Assembly (NCBI GenBank): GCA_012295275.1
Contig: CM022679.1
Span: 12,361,915-12,425,914, forward strand
DNA length: 64,000 nt
Direction of reading: 5' to 3'
Source of the DNA: Chrysomallon squamiferum
Lineage: Eukaryota; Mollusca; Gastropoda; Neomphalida; Peltospiridae
Shown here: positions 10,609-24,002 of the stretch, piece after piece
Layout: the number at the start of each line of letters is the position of its first letter
Numbering within the stretch: position 1 is the first letter of the stretch
Notes under the pieces: model-generated
Told to the model about the DNA's origin: nothing
The model's input: only the letters and a program-made list of their open reading frames with translations
Database searches by the model: none
Position numbers and translations under genes: made by a program

Positions 10609-11151
10609 GATACATACATATACACGTAGATATATAAATGCTTGCATTCATATATCAATACATCATCCTTCCAAGCTTATTGAAATCTACCATTATATCG
10701 GATGACCTGCATAGGAGACATACATGCTTGAATATATGCATATATACTCAGATAGATCAATATTTACATAGAAATATATTCGTACAAACATATACGTACC
10801 TACATACTTACATACCAAAATGTCCACTCGACCCCCTAATAGAAATATAAAAATATTCTGGAATCTAGCGAAATTCCGCGCAATGTGTGGATTTATCTCT
10901 AGATAAATAACATTATTCTTATTTTGTGTGCACTGTCAGTGGCGCCATTGTACTATAAGAGCAAAATAAGCTTAATCAGGATTAGTAAAAACTGTTAAAA
11001 GTTAAAATAAATTTAGTTCTGTACATTATTAGTATTAATATTTGTGCTATTTCTAACAAAGATGCGTACTTTTGATTTTTCGGACAATTTTCCCCTCCTT
11101 TGTAGTCTGTTAAATGGATGCTTGTCTGTACGTAGACAAACACAGACACAG

Positions 11152-11152
<1 letters not shown>

Positions 11153-11190
<38 letters not shown>
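11153..11190. repeat. (CA)n microsatellite
   Basis: A CA tract, with the equivalent at 38540-38587 in unit 3. Confidence 0.96.
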
Positions 11191-11197
<7 letters not shown>

Positions 11198-11731
11198 ATA
11201 CACACACACAAAACACACACACATACTTAGATACACATATACACAAACATATAAACAGATATAAATGAATGCATGCATACACCAAAACTTCCATCTATCC
11301 GTTCATGCATATTAAAAGCTAATGTTACTTACAAAAATGCGGATATTATATTGGACGACCTTCACTGGAGACAATCTTCTTTTTGCATCGCCATCCGTTA
11401 ATTCTTATCGTTTTGTGGTGACAGAATCCACAGAAAATAATGAAAACATTTGTGTTACTGACTTTGTGTTCTTTATAAAACAAAAGAAACACCGGACAAA
11501 TAATCAAACAGAGCGTTGCTGTTGGGGAATACCCGAATATTCCACGCATGCGTTGGGTATACCTCACGTCGTGTTGATGTAACTAATGATTTTTAAAAAT
11601 AGCATGTTGCGAAACTGGTTTATCTAAAAGTGCTCGTATTCATGTTACGATAAAAATAATGGTATGAAAACAAGATGGATTTGGTCGATCGAAAACCTGT
11701 TGCAGAGACATATAATACAGAAAGATACACA

Positions 11732-11734
<3 letters not shown>

Positions 11735-11772
<38 letters not shown>
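11735..11772. repeat. (AT)n microsatellite
   Basis: An AT tract, with the equivalent at about 39083-39110 in unit 3. Confidence 0.95.
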
Positions 11773-11788
<16 letters not shown>

Positions 11789-11865
11789 GTATAATCTGTG
11801 AATATGGGTGTGTTTGTGTATATATATATACTGACATACACGCATACAGAGACAGAGAAAGAGAC

Positions 11866-11870
<5 letters not shown>

Positions 11871-11926
<56 letters not shown>
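11871..11926. repeat. (GA)n microsatellite
   Basis: A GA tract that is much shorter at the same place in unit 3 (about 39212-39225). Confidence 0.96.
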
Positions 11927-11930
<4 letters not shown>

Positions 11931-12496
11931 TGGCTTTTGTTGAAAATATAATGTGAAAAATGTTTTAATTATATTTAAACGTATATAAATAAAAGTGTTG
12001 AGTCATATTATCTTATTAATAGCTTTATAATTATATTAGAGCATTCATTTTAATTTTTTTCTTATTATTTCTTTCTTATTAGAATTTCCATTTTTGATTT
12101 ATCGGGAGCAGCAGAATAATGACAATCGCATGAACAAAATAACAGGAACAAATCCGAAACACAACAATAACAATAATTCCGAAGTCTACTTAAATACGAG
12201 ATATGTTTACTCCTTCAAAATTTGTTCTTATTGGACACTCTTCAGTTATTTCCCTTGCATTGCAACGTTTTCTTATTTATTTATTTATTATTTGTTTGGT
12301 TGTTTGTTTGTTGGTTTAGTAGTTGACAAATACGTTTGAATATGCTACTTAAAATTATTCAAGATTTTTACGTAACAGAGATATAATTATCATTATGAAT
12401 CTATATTTTCCAAAACATAGCTAGCTGTATATTATGCTGCTATAAGAAATGAATCCAAGATATCTGAAATAGGGACGCAGTTATTATTGAGGATAA

Positions 12497-12615
<119 letters not shown>

Positions 12616-12715
12616 GATAGATAGGTAGTAGGTAAATAGACAGATATAGAAATAGATGCATAAATGAGAAATAAGAAAAAGTATAGAAAAAACCCACAAA
12701 AGAACGAGAAGAGAA

Positions 12716-12910
12716 ATGAAGAAGAAGAATATCGTGCAACAGATCGGGGAAATCTTCTGGATGCAGGTCAGTCTAAGTCCATTCCTGTCTTCAAATGTTG
12801 GTGCTGGTCATTTGTCTTCACCTGCACAACGACGGCAGATTGATTTTATCTCACATTTATCAAGCCTTCCATTCAAGATTCCATTAAGTAAGTTTTGTGC
12901 CCTACGTTAG
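12716..12910 (+). other. conserved exon-like small ORF at end of unit 1
   Basis: A 64-codon frame beginning MKKKNIVQQIGEIFWMQ is kept in all three units (also 25558-25752 and 40140-40331). It contains donor-like CAG|GTCAGT at 12767 and GTAAGT at 12888. Unit 3 differs by an in-frame 3-bp loss and a few substitutions. It lies 1.3-1.5 kb upstream of the first recognised exon of the next GIMAP gene, so it could be a first exon of that gene, untranslated or coding. No domain is recognised, and chance openness in a recent duplication cannot be excluded. Confidence 0.3.
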
Positions 12911-13030
12911 AGCTAAGCCATGATTGTTCTATGGCGTTATACATATTTTATTTAACACATTTTTAATTTACGTTCTGTGGATTATTAAGTATCATGTAAA
13001 CAAAGAGAGAAACAAGTACAATAAAAAAAA

Positions 13031-13236
13031 TTCTCACCATTTCTAGGGCAGCACCGCAGTACATTAGAAACCAACACGTCAACCAGCGTACACACGACTT
13101 CGCGACCATACCTGACTTTTAAACAATATCTCTGCGTAAAATATCCATTAACATGACACCGGTAAGAATGATTTAAACAGCATGAATTAAACAGCTCGGT
13201 CCCCTCCACTACTGTTGTTTCTGTTTTACAAAACAA
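13031..13236 (-). other. cysteine-rich candidate exon in linker
   Basis: An open minus-strand frame reads through YRCHVNGYFTQRYCLKVRYG and ends near RCCPRNG, followed by a donor-like GTGAGA at about 13030; an acceptor-like TTTTGTAAAACAG lies near its start. Unit 2 keeps it (about 25875-26079) with two amino-acid changes and no synonymous change, so purifying selection is not shown. It is less AT-rich than its surroundings. No family is recognised; it may be an exon of a secreted protein or simply noncoding. Confidence 0.25.
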
Positions 13237-13548
13237 AGTCGAATTAACTGCGTACCGTTATACCTGAACACATGCAGCTTATCAATGCGTCTCTCGACAG
13301 AAGTTTCTTTCATAAGAAAAAGAAAGATATGTAAATAAAATAACACTATTTTCTAAAACCGTCTAAGATCACGCAGGAATTTTGTGTGCGAACTACTTCG
13401 GAAATAATAGGCTAAATTGTTATGGAAAATACATATTTCTGAAAAGTTGGAACGTGCTAGGTTAATGGACAATGTTTGTACGAGAATAAACAAACAATAG
13501 AAAAAGAAAGCCAAAAAAACAACAAAAAAACAAAAACAAACAAAAATA

Positions 13549-13579
<31 letters not shown>

Positions 13580-13796
13580 TATAACGTGTGTGTATGTGTA
13601 ATTAAAAATTAAATGGAAAAAAAAAAAACACGATTTAATAAATAAATAAAAAAATAAATAATTAAAGAACTAATAATAACAACAAACAAATTAAGAAAAT
13701 TCTGAAGAAGTCATAGTTTCTGTAGTAGCAGTTTTAGTGTATATGACAATATATACCATGGCCTTTGTTATACCAGTCGTGGAATAGCAACTTGAA

Positions 13797-13806
13797 CTAC
13801 TACTAT

Positions 13807-13856
<50 letters not shown>

Positions 13857-13896
13857 ACTACTACTACTACTACTGCTGCTGCTGTTGCTACTACTA
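13797..13896. repeat. (ACT)n microsatellite
   Basis: An ACT trinucleotide tract ending in GCT units; the equivalent is at 26672-26781. Confidence 0.96.
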
Positions 13897-14152
13897 TTAT
13901 TACCATTATTCCAGCTGGTTTTAATATTATTCCTATTATTACAGGTGTGTGTGTGTGTGTGTATATGTGTGTGTATATATATATATATATATATACCTGT
14001 GTGCCTATCTATGTACGAATATGTTTTTCTTGGTCTATATGTCTGCCTACCTATATTCCTGTATGGTATTAACGTAAGTTTAAAAGCTGATAACATTAAA
14101 GATCCCGTCTTTATTAATATTTCCTCAGCATAAGCTAAACTATAATGACTAG

Positions 14153-14160
14153 TGACGTCA
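14153..14160 (+). promoter_or_regulatory. CRE palindrome upstream of GIMAP copy 2
   Basis: TGACGTCA is conserved with copies 1 and 3. The neighbouring second site is degraded to TTACATCA at 14169-14176. Confidence 0.35.
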
Positions 14161-14195
14161 TAAACGTTTTACATCATTTGTTATTCCTGTTACAG

Positions 14196-14244
14196 GTTTC
14201 CAAATCCTTGTTTCCAATGTTCATTTTTTACCGAATTGAGAAAG
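14196..14244 (+). other. GIMAP copy 2, candidate exon 1
   Basis: Same splice signals as 489-537. Its ATG at 14217 is in frame with the start at 14768 after splicing. One residue differs from copy 1 (GGA to CGA, Gly to Arg). Confidence 0.55.
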
Positions 14245-14314
14245 GTAAGCCAGTTAAATCAATTAGCTGTGTACTAAAGAAGACCCATTTGTCTGCATGA
14301 TATCTTTGAATTTT

Positions 14315-14437
<123 letters not shown>

Positions 14438-14518
14438 GCACACCCACACACACACACAGACGCAGAGACAGACAGAGAGACAACCATCGCTTACAATAAT
14501 TCATAAAATTTACTAATA

Positions 14519-14549
14519 AAAAAAAAAAAAAAAAAATATAAATAAATAA

Positions 14550-14606
<57 letters not shown>

Positions 14607-14610
14607 TAAT
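14519..14610. repeat. poly(A)-(AAAT)n-(AAT)n tract
   Basis: A simple-repeat block in GIMAP copy 2 intron 1. Confidence 0.95.
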
Positions 14611-14767
14611 TCCTATTCTTCAACTTGAAAATAAATACAGGCCAATTGTTGTTTATTTAATTTTAAGAATTTCCCAGATATAATATCAGCCGAAATTTAG
14701 CCAATTTCATAACTGATATTCAGAAAAGTGTTTGTTTTCATTTTATCTAGAACAACAATTGATCGCC

Positions 14768-16594
14768 ATGGAGAAGTCCAGAGATCCACATACTTCCAGT
14801 AAGAATTATTTATTTATTTATTGATTTATTTAGTTTGTTAGTTAGTTATTTAGTTATTTTTGAGAGATACATACATTCATAGAAACTGTTGAGATGATTA
14901 GTTTGTGTTTACCAACCACTAATACAGTTATCTACATATTCATATTAGTTTACATTATCATTACATAGAAACATTCTGTTTACCTCGTTTTTAAACAATT
15001 TCATGCAATTTCTCAAGGTAGCGATGAACCGAGAGATGTAAGAATAATCATAATTGGTAAGACAGGATCTGGTAAGAGCTCTATGGGTAACAGTATTCTG
15101 GGATGTAAGAAATTCGACAGCAGTCTGTTTGGCAGCAGCAAAACTGCTCAGTGTTCGTACGGATCACTTCTGATTGATCGCACAGTCGTGAGAGTCGTAG
15201 ACACTCCTGGATTCTTCTGCACTAACAAAAGTAAAGAAGAACTCACGAACGAAGTTACGAGAGGGATGCGACTTGTAGCGCCAGGACCCAATGCTTTTCT
15301 CTTCACTTTTCCCATCGGCAGTCGATGGACGGAAGAAGAAGAAGCCACACTCGAAAGAGCCTACGAACTGTTCGGAAAAGAAATGAAGAAGTTCTGCATT
15401 CTGGTGTTCACAAAAAGCGACGAACTACGACTGAGTGGTTTGACCGAACGTCAGTATTTGTCAGAACAGAAGCAGATGAAAAATGTAATTAAAGAATTTG
15501 GTGAAAGGGTATTATTTTTCGACAATCGCACCACCGTTGATCGTTTGAAGATTGCTCAGGTACATAAATTATTGGTCATGGTTATGGATGTTTATCGCCA
15601 AAACGGCTTCTACACTTCTGAAACGTTTGCTACAGCGGAAGAGGAAATGCTGCGTTTAGATGAAGTATACCTGCAAAAATACGAAAAGCAGATAAGTAAT
15701 GAAAAGGCAAAAGCTAAAACAAACGAGGAACGTGATTTACTTGACAAGACTTGGAGGCAAAGAGCTCGTGAAAATTCCTGTCAGAACATTATAAGAGGTT
15801 TTGGCTTTTCGACGCCTGTAAAATTAGCCATTGCCGCTGGAGCAGTGGGGATTTTTGCTGCAGCTATTCTGCTGGGACCTAGACCCGCTGGATTAGCTTT
15901 TTTTGGAGTTAACATCGTGAGAAAGGTTTCAGAAACAGGGGCAAAAGGTGTTATGAATGTAGGTGTTGCATCAGCTAAATTTGCAGGTAATGCTCTTGCT
16001 GTAACGGGAAAATCTGTGGTAATGGCGGGTGCAGCGACAGGGAAAGCTATTGTAAGGGTTGGTGCTGCAACTGGGCAAGCTATTGCTAGGGCGGACCCCG
16101 ACACCGTAGACGTCATTGTAAGAAGAGGTGTTCGTGTAGTGAAGACGTTTCTGACTTCGGATGCCGATCGTGAATCAGAGGATCGCAGGATAATATCTGA
16201 CGACGAAGGATCAAGGGCAAAGCTTGCTATAACGGAGACCGGTTATTCAGAGAGGTCTGGGTCAGTATCTGATACACAAGGCAGTGAACGTCGAGACAAT
16301 GTGCAGACAACATCTAATGGAAGAAACACACAAAACAAAAACAAAGAAATCACGACGGAAATTGCAACGACGTCTGGTTATGCCACAAATACTGAACATC
16401 GAGGCTTGCAGACAGAATCTGAAGTAAACAGCGAACAAGACGACGATAATGAACCTACTCTGGGACTGGCAGATGTACACGTTCCTGTAAAGGCTTCTGA
16501 TTCTTCTTTGGATATAGAAATTTCGCAGTGGCCAGAAGAGTCTAAAAAAACGTCATCAAATGAAAGTAAAAGACAGATCGAAAACAAAGACTAG
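14768..16594 (+). CDS. AIG1/GIMAP-type GTPase, copy 2 (spliced, 535 aa)
   Basis: Coding exons are 14768-14798 and 15018-16594, with the same donor, acceptor and split serine codon as copy 1. Without splicing the frame appears to begin at ATG 15083, just after the P-loop, because the intron carries an in-frame TAG. With splicing G1 GKTGSGKS, G3 DTPG and G4 TKSD are all present, so the copy is predicted functional. Domain order matches copy 1: G domain, charged helices, hydrophobic segment, four 11-residue Gly/Ala repeats and polar tail. Differences from copy 1 are scattered, for example Asp to Val near residue 201, Lys to Gln at 205 and Val to Phe at 272. The protein stops at a TAG where copy 1 has AAG. 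It pairs tail to tail with TRIM copy 2. Confidence 0.92.
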
Positions 16595-17294
16595 TCGCTG
16601 ATGCTGCATCCGTAACGGCCGACCCAGCAACGTTAATTATACATCGTTGTCTACCCCAACTTTCAAAAAGTATCAGACAATTACAAGGAAAAATAATAGC
16701 AAATATAATATATATATATATATATAAATATAACGTTTCACAGAACGAAAAAAGTAAAAAGTATTAATTTTGTTTTCCTAATATTAAGTTATTTCTTCAC
16801 TTTTATATAATTCTGGACTTGAAATATTGTTCCCGTTCTATCTTTAAGTATTTGTACTATTTATAATTTTTTCTATACCATTTGAAATGGTTTGATGTAA
16901 ATATGTTTACTTAGCTTGCAGTAATTTAAGGGGTTTTCTATTTTTTAATTTTATTTTATTAGTATTTTTTTTTTTATTAGAATAATGTTATTTAGAAGTA
17001 AAATAGAAATAAACAGATTCATAATCTGTGTTCAGCTGTATTTGTTAGATAAAATCTATATGCTGAAATTACTGATAATATATTTAAAAAAAAGATTTAG
17101 ATTTTGATAAAGATTGTACAAAAGTAGTGATAAAACTAGGATAAGACACAATAGAAAAGAAGAAGAAAAATAAATATACAACTGAAAATTAATATTAAAA
17201 TTATATCACCAGTATTAACTTATTAACACATCTATTGCATTCATATTATTTGTTTGTTTATATGTTGGTTTGTTGGATGGCTGGTTGCTTTATT

Positions 17295-17341
<47 letters not shown>

Positions 17342-17849
17342 TTATTATTATTTTTATTATTATTATTATTATTATTTTGACCATTTTTCCAGATTAAAAT
17401 AAAATTTATAATAATTAAGAGTACGCAGTACACACAAATGAATCTTTAAGTTCTTGAAGATGAATCTTTGAAAAAATATTGGTTTAAAGGAACATTGCAC
17501 GATAACCTATTTTCTGATCAAAGTAAGCAGGAACTGTGACCGCTTATAATAGATAGCCTGGTCGAAGGGGAGATAATCAATACACATGTGAAATGTAGCA
17601 TATTATAAAACATGGTTATCTTTAAGTAAACAAAGAGTTAAAATAAATCCAGAAATACATTTGACGAAAAATATCTTTAATTTATAGCAGAATTGTTTGC
17701 AGTATATAATTTCTTAAGCAGGTCTGTGTAAAAAAAAATTAAAAAAAAGAGAAACAGCCAAAAGCGAATTGTATGTATCGTGTGAATTACGAAGATAGAA
17801 GACAACATGATTATAGAAAAATATACCTCAAAAGAGAATATATACAAAT

Positions 17850-17933
<84 letters not shown>

Positions 17934-18615
17934 TTCATCGCATATCAACAACATTTTATTATTAAAGTTAATATTGATACATGTCATTACTAGCTAGCAT
18001 AAATATCTCATTTATAATAACCAAATTTACTAAAACATCGATCAAACTGAAACGTACCAGCTTCAAAATATTCCCATTAAATAATTATATGTACAAGTGT
18101 ATGTGTGCGATCTTTTGAAATGGTTAATATATAAATATAATATTATATTTCCATTAGTTCTATGATCTGATTAACATACATATAAAAATCAGTGCTGAGG
18201 GATAAATTATGGTTGAAATCTGATTAATCCATCTAAGTAATTAAGGTATTATGTTACACTTTAAAATCTAATTAATATATATATAATATAAGGATACAAA
18301 CGTATATTATTACATATAGTGTCAGTGATTGTGTGCGAGCGTGTGTATGTATGTGTGTTTGTGTATGTGTTTGTGTGTGTTTGTGTTTCTAGATATAGAG
18401 TTAAGCTTCCATTTAACAGACTAAAACATATGTGGTGTGTGTGTGTGTATATTATGTATGTATGTATGTATATATACACACACATTTATACGAAGTAAAA
18501 TTATTTAGTCTTTTGTCACATATGTAAAAAGATCAGTCGTAAATAAACAGCAGAACGTTTCTGTTCACAGTGTTTAAGTCTCGGTTCAGCAGTTCCAGTA
18601 TCTGACGTGTATTAC
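16595..18615. other. convergent intergenic region, GIMAP 2 / TRIM 2
   Basis: This is a counterpart of 2913-4923. It holds a candidate AATAAA at 17008, a TTTA/ATT tract at 17290-17377, (GA)n at 17854-17928 and a GT-rich stretch near 18320-18480. No gene is seen. Confidence 0.75.
17854..17928. repeat. (GA)n microsatellite
   Basis: A GA tract between the 3' ends of GIMAP 2 and TRIM 2. Confidence 0.98.
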
Positions 18616-20649
18616 TTAAGGAATGTGAAATAGCTTGATACTAGCATTTCCGAAGGAGAGCATATTTGAAACAGCCATCGTATTTCCTTTTACTGATATA
18701 CAACACGGCGATTTAATACCAGCCTCGGAATTTAAAATTTCATCCACCTTTTCCTGACGTATATCGACTCTGAGGATGTTGTTCATCTTAGAGTCAGCTA
18801 CGTAAACGAGGCCGCTGACATGACATGCGATGGTGCACGAATCCGACATTCTGTCCAGGCTGATGGACTTGTTGTATTTTGTATCACAGTTGAATACAAC
18901 AAGTTTCTTCGCGATGTTGTCGAATACTATAATTTCCCCATCAGGACCTACAGTAATAGAAGCAGCATTCTGGAATGTACCATCTGTATTTTTGGCGTTT
19001 CCACTGATATTGAAAGGTCTTCGCCACTGAGCATCAAATCCAGTTACTGTGTTCTTCTCTGCATCTGAAATGATGATTTCTTCTTTCGAATTGAATACTA
19101 TGGCCTGAATGCAAGACTTGGATCTGCTGTAGCTGTGTCTGTGAGTCAAACAAGTGGCTTCTCTCTCGGGCTGCAGATCGTGAAGGGACAGAATATTCAG
19201 ATTATCATCTTCTTTCAGTGCTACTCCGCATTTATCTTTAGCGGAAACGGCAAAAGCTGAAATATTTCTTCGTCTATGGTAAATAACCTGCTGGTTGTCT
19301 GTTGATCGGCTGAGAACTACTTGTCCCAAACCATGAGCATTGAAGGCGCATATGATGAATTCGTCTTTCGTTGTTCCAACTCCAACCATGGTTAAAGTAG
19401 CTCCATCTATTGCACTTGTTACGAGATGCTCCGCTACCTCTTGCGGTGTTGATCTGTAAACCTCTTTGATTATTGTAACTGACATTTCGCTGTTGTTTGA
19501 GGATGCTTCTTCACTGTCAGATAAATCGTCTGCGTAGAGAATCGGTCCACGGTCATCGTTGTTGTAATCAGGAATGGTTAGGCGAGGATTGATGGACCCG
19601 ACTGGCAACCAGTCTGACGCTTTGTGGAAACAGTAGTCGTCCAGTTGAATGGATTCGTGAAATACGCAATTATTTGCTGATAACTTCTTACGTTCTCGCA
19701 GTCGTTTCACCAGACTGTCGCCAGACGCCTGGAAAAGACTGCCATTTCTAAGAGACGACAGAGTGTCTCTAGCCTCATTAAGAGAAACAGCCACTGTGTC
19801 AAACTTGAAATTGGTTGAAGCTTTAGTTTCTTTCAAGTGTGTCATATTTTGATTATGTCGATAATTTAACTGATTTAAAGTTTCTTCTTCAGATTTGGAT
19901 ATCCATTTACGATAGGCCTCTGCTTGTTCTTTAATCTTACTCTTTTCTGCATGATATTTGTTCTTTTCTTTATCCAAAAGCGAGTCAATTTCAGATAAAA
20001 AGCCCCGGATACGTCCATGATTTTCTTCAAGTTTTTTAATGCGGTCATTTGTTTCCTCAATGAAGGCGTCACTGGCTTCTTCGGCAGGTACAACTTTATG
20101 AGATGTTTTGTTAGCGTGGTGTTTGGTTGCACACAGAGGACACGTGGGTTCTAAACACTTTGTACAAAAATGTGAAAGGCGTTGGTTCTGATGAACAGGA
20201 CATTTTATGGTGTTTGGCTTCCTCACAACTGAAGAGATGACGTGACTGGGAAATAAAACGCCGTGTACCTTCGCACATTCTTGGCACAAGTCCGCAGAAC
20301 ACTGACCGCACCGTCTTGCCTCAGTGATTGTTTTCTCGCAAACATCACAGCAACATTTTTTCAGCATAAGTTCCACTTCGTGAAAAGCTGTTTTAGCCTG
20401 ATTGGCCATAAAGACAGGAGGGTATTCTTGCACTCCTGATTTTGGAACGTCGCAGACTTTAGAACAAACAGGACATGTCAGTGTCGTAGACCTTGATGCG
20501 AATGCGACCTGGAATTTGTGTTGTAGAGGTTCAATGCATTGCAGGCAAAATGTGTGTCCACAAGGAATCAGTTTTGGTTCTTTGAATTCCTGTTTACAGA
20601 CTGGACAGTGTCGTAAATCATCAAAATGCTTTAGGATATTTCTAGACAT
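18616..20649 (-). CDS. RING / B-box / coiled-coil E3 ligase (TRIM type), copy 2
   Basis: A 677-residue single-exon paralogue of 4924-6957. All eight RING ligands and both B-box ligand sets are present, so it should be catalytically competent. It differs from both other copies at eight of 34 residues in the coiled coil (about 262-295: S262N, D266N, R270T, D274E, K280N, E284D, A285T, E295D). At the N-terminus (CIEPLQHKFQV, GQCSADL) and near the C-terminus (VDIRQEKVDEI) it agrees with copy 3 against copy 1. The coiled-coil block may come from another paralogue or reflect selection on dimer specificity. It is paired tail to tail with GIMAP copy 2. Confidence 0.93.
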   Translation of the reverse strand: MSRNILKHFDDLRHCPVCKQEFKEPKLIPCGHTFCLQCIEPLQHKFQVAFASRSTTLTCPVCSKVCDVPKSGVQEYPPVFMANQAKTAFHEVELMLKKCCCDVCEKTITEARRCGQCSADLCQECAKVHGVLFPSHVISSVVRKPNTIKCPVHQNQRLSHFCTKCLEPTCPLCATKHHANKTSHKVVPAEEASDAFIEETNDRIKKLEENHGRIRGFLSEIDSLLDKEKNKYHAEKSKIKEQAEAYRKWISKSEEETLNQLNYRHNQNMTHLKETKASTNFKFDTVAVSLNEARDTLSSLRNGSLFQASGDSLVKRLRERKKLSANNCVFHESIQLDDYCFHKASDWLPVGSINPRLTIPDYNNDDRGPILYADDLSDSEEASSNNSEMSVTIIKEVYRSTPQEVAEHLVTSAIDGATLTMVGVGTTKDEFIICAFNAHGLGQVVLSRSTDNQQVIYHRRRNISAFAVSAKDKCGVALKEDDNLNILSLHDLQPEREATCLTHRHSYSRSKSCIQAIVFNSKEEIIISDAEKNTVTGFDAQWRRPFNISGNAKNTDGTFQNAASITVGPDGEIIVFDNIAKKLVVFNCDTKYNKSISLDRMSDSCTIACHVSGLVYVADSKMNNILRVDIRQEKVDEILNSEAGIKSPCCISVKGNTMAVSNMLSFGNASIKLFHIP

Positions 20650-21091
20650 CTTCTATTTCTTCCACTATTTCGTTAATCAGTTTCTAAACTATTCTGAATA
20701 TGTTTCCAGTGTCACAACTCTGAAAAATATAATGAATGTATATATATATAAAAAACATTTCTGTGTAAAGGTGCATGGTCTCGAACGAAATAAATACATA
20801 CATGAATACATGCATACATGAATACATGCATACATGAATACAGGCAAAAACAAGCTCAATTTACTGTCGGTGATGGTTAAATGGAAGGTTAATATATAAA
20901 TGAATGCACGAATACATCAAAACATCCATCCATCCATCGACACATATTAAAAGCTTTTGTTAGAGATATTCTTATTTACAATGATGCAGTCATTATACTG
21001 GATGACCTAGATATGAGACAATCTTCGTTTTGCATACACACATACATACATATATCTATCTCTGTGTGTGTGTGTGTGTATATATATATGG

Positions 21092-21214
<123 letters not shown>

Positions 21215-21245
21215 GTGTGTGTGTTGTTGGTAAGAGTGTACGCTA

Positions 21246-22763
<1,518 letters not shown>

Positions 22764-23295
22764 AAAGATCTTTATCAGCTAAATCAGTCAAAGTTTAATA
22801 GTTTTAAATAAGTCTGACGCACTCTCACACATATACACACATACATACATACATATACATACATATATGAGACAATCTTCGTTTTGCATCGCTATTAATT
22901 CTGATCGTCCTGCGGTGAAACAGGATCGACAGAATCCATAGAAAATAATGAAAATAATTGTGTTTCTTTGTTTTCTTTATAAAACAAAATAAAACCGACA
23001 AAATTGCAACACAAATCGACAAACAGAAATTAGCTTTCGGGGAATATCCGAATGTTCTGCGCATTCGTTGGGGATGCAATATGTCATGACTCTGTAATAA
23101 ACGACTTATCTGTGTGAAGTGTATCATGTGACGATAAAAGATAAGATTATGAAAAGAAGACCCGGTTGTAGATAGATATATAATGCAAAAACATACACAT
23201 ACAATACAGCTCGCATGACACACACACACACATACACACACATGCACACACATGCATACATACATACATATATCTATCTCTCTCTGTGTGAATAT

Positions 23296-23299
<4 letters not shown>

Positions 23300-23345
<46 letters not shown>
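23300..23345. repeat. (GA)n microsatellite
   Basis: A shorter counterpart of the tracts at 8981 and 36305. Confidence 0.95.
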
Positions 23346-23348
<3 letters not shown>

Positions 23349-23952
23349 GTGTGTGTGCTCGGTGTGTGTGTGTTAAAGATGTTTCACAGCTAAATCAGTC
23401 AAAGTTTAACAGTTTTATTATTTATTATTATTACTATCTAAAGTACCACCTTCAGAATTTAACAGAGAATGTATATGTGTGATCCTGTGAAATGACTGCA
23501 TATGTAGAAACACACACACATATACATACATTATATATATACATACATACATATACACATAGATAGATAAATGCATGCATGCATACATCAATACATCATC
23601 CTTCCAGCCTTTTGTTAGCGATAATGTTACAAAAATCTAGGATTATAATGGATGACCTATATAGAAGACACATATGCATGAATCCATGCATATATACACA
23701 CATAGATCAGTATTTACATAGAAATATGCGAACAAACACGCCTACAAACATGTACGTACCTACATATTTGCATACAAACCTATCCACTCGACCTTTCATG
23801 TAATGAATCCCTATTAAAAATATTGTCGAATCTAGGGAAATTCCACCCGTAAGTTAGCGAAACGCGCCATGTGTGGATTTATCTTTAGATACAAAACATT
23901 GTTCTTATTGTTTGTGCTTTGTCAGGTCCACTGTATGATCAGTGCAAAACAA

Positions 23953-24002
23953 ACATACATACATTCATATACATACATACATACATACATACATACATAC
24001 AT
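23953..24002. repeat. (CATA)n microsatellite
   Basis: A tetranucleotide tract equivalent to 9653-9700. Confidence 0.93.

Larger units (their letters stand above)
13012..13944. other. linker segment found only between units
   Basis: This segment and its copy at 25852-26827 join units 1/2 and 2/3. Neither is present left of unit 1 nor right of unit 3. It holds AAT (13550-13579) and ACT (13797-13896) microsatellites, A-rich DNA and one cysteine-rich open frame on the minus strand. Confidence 0.7.
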
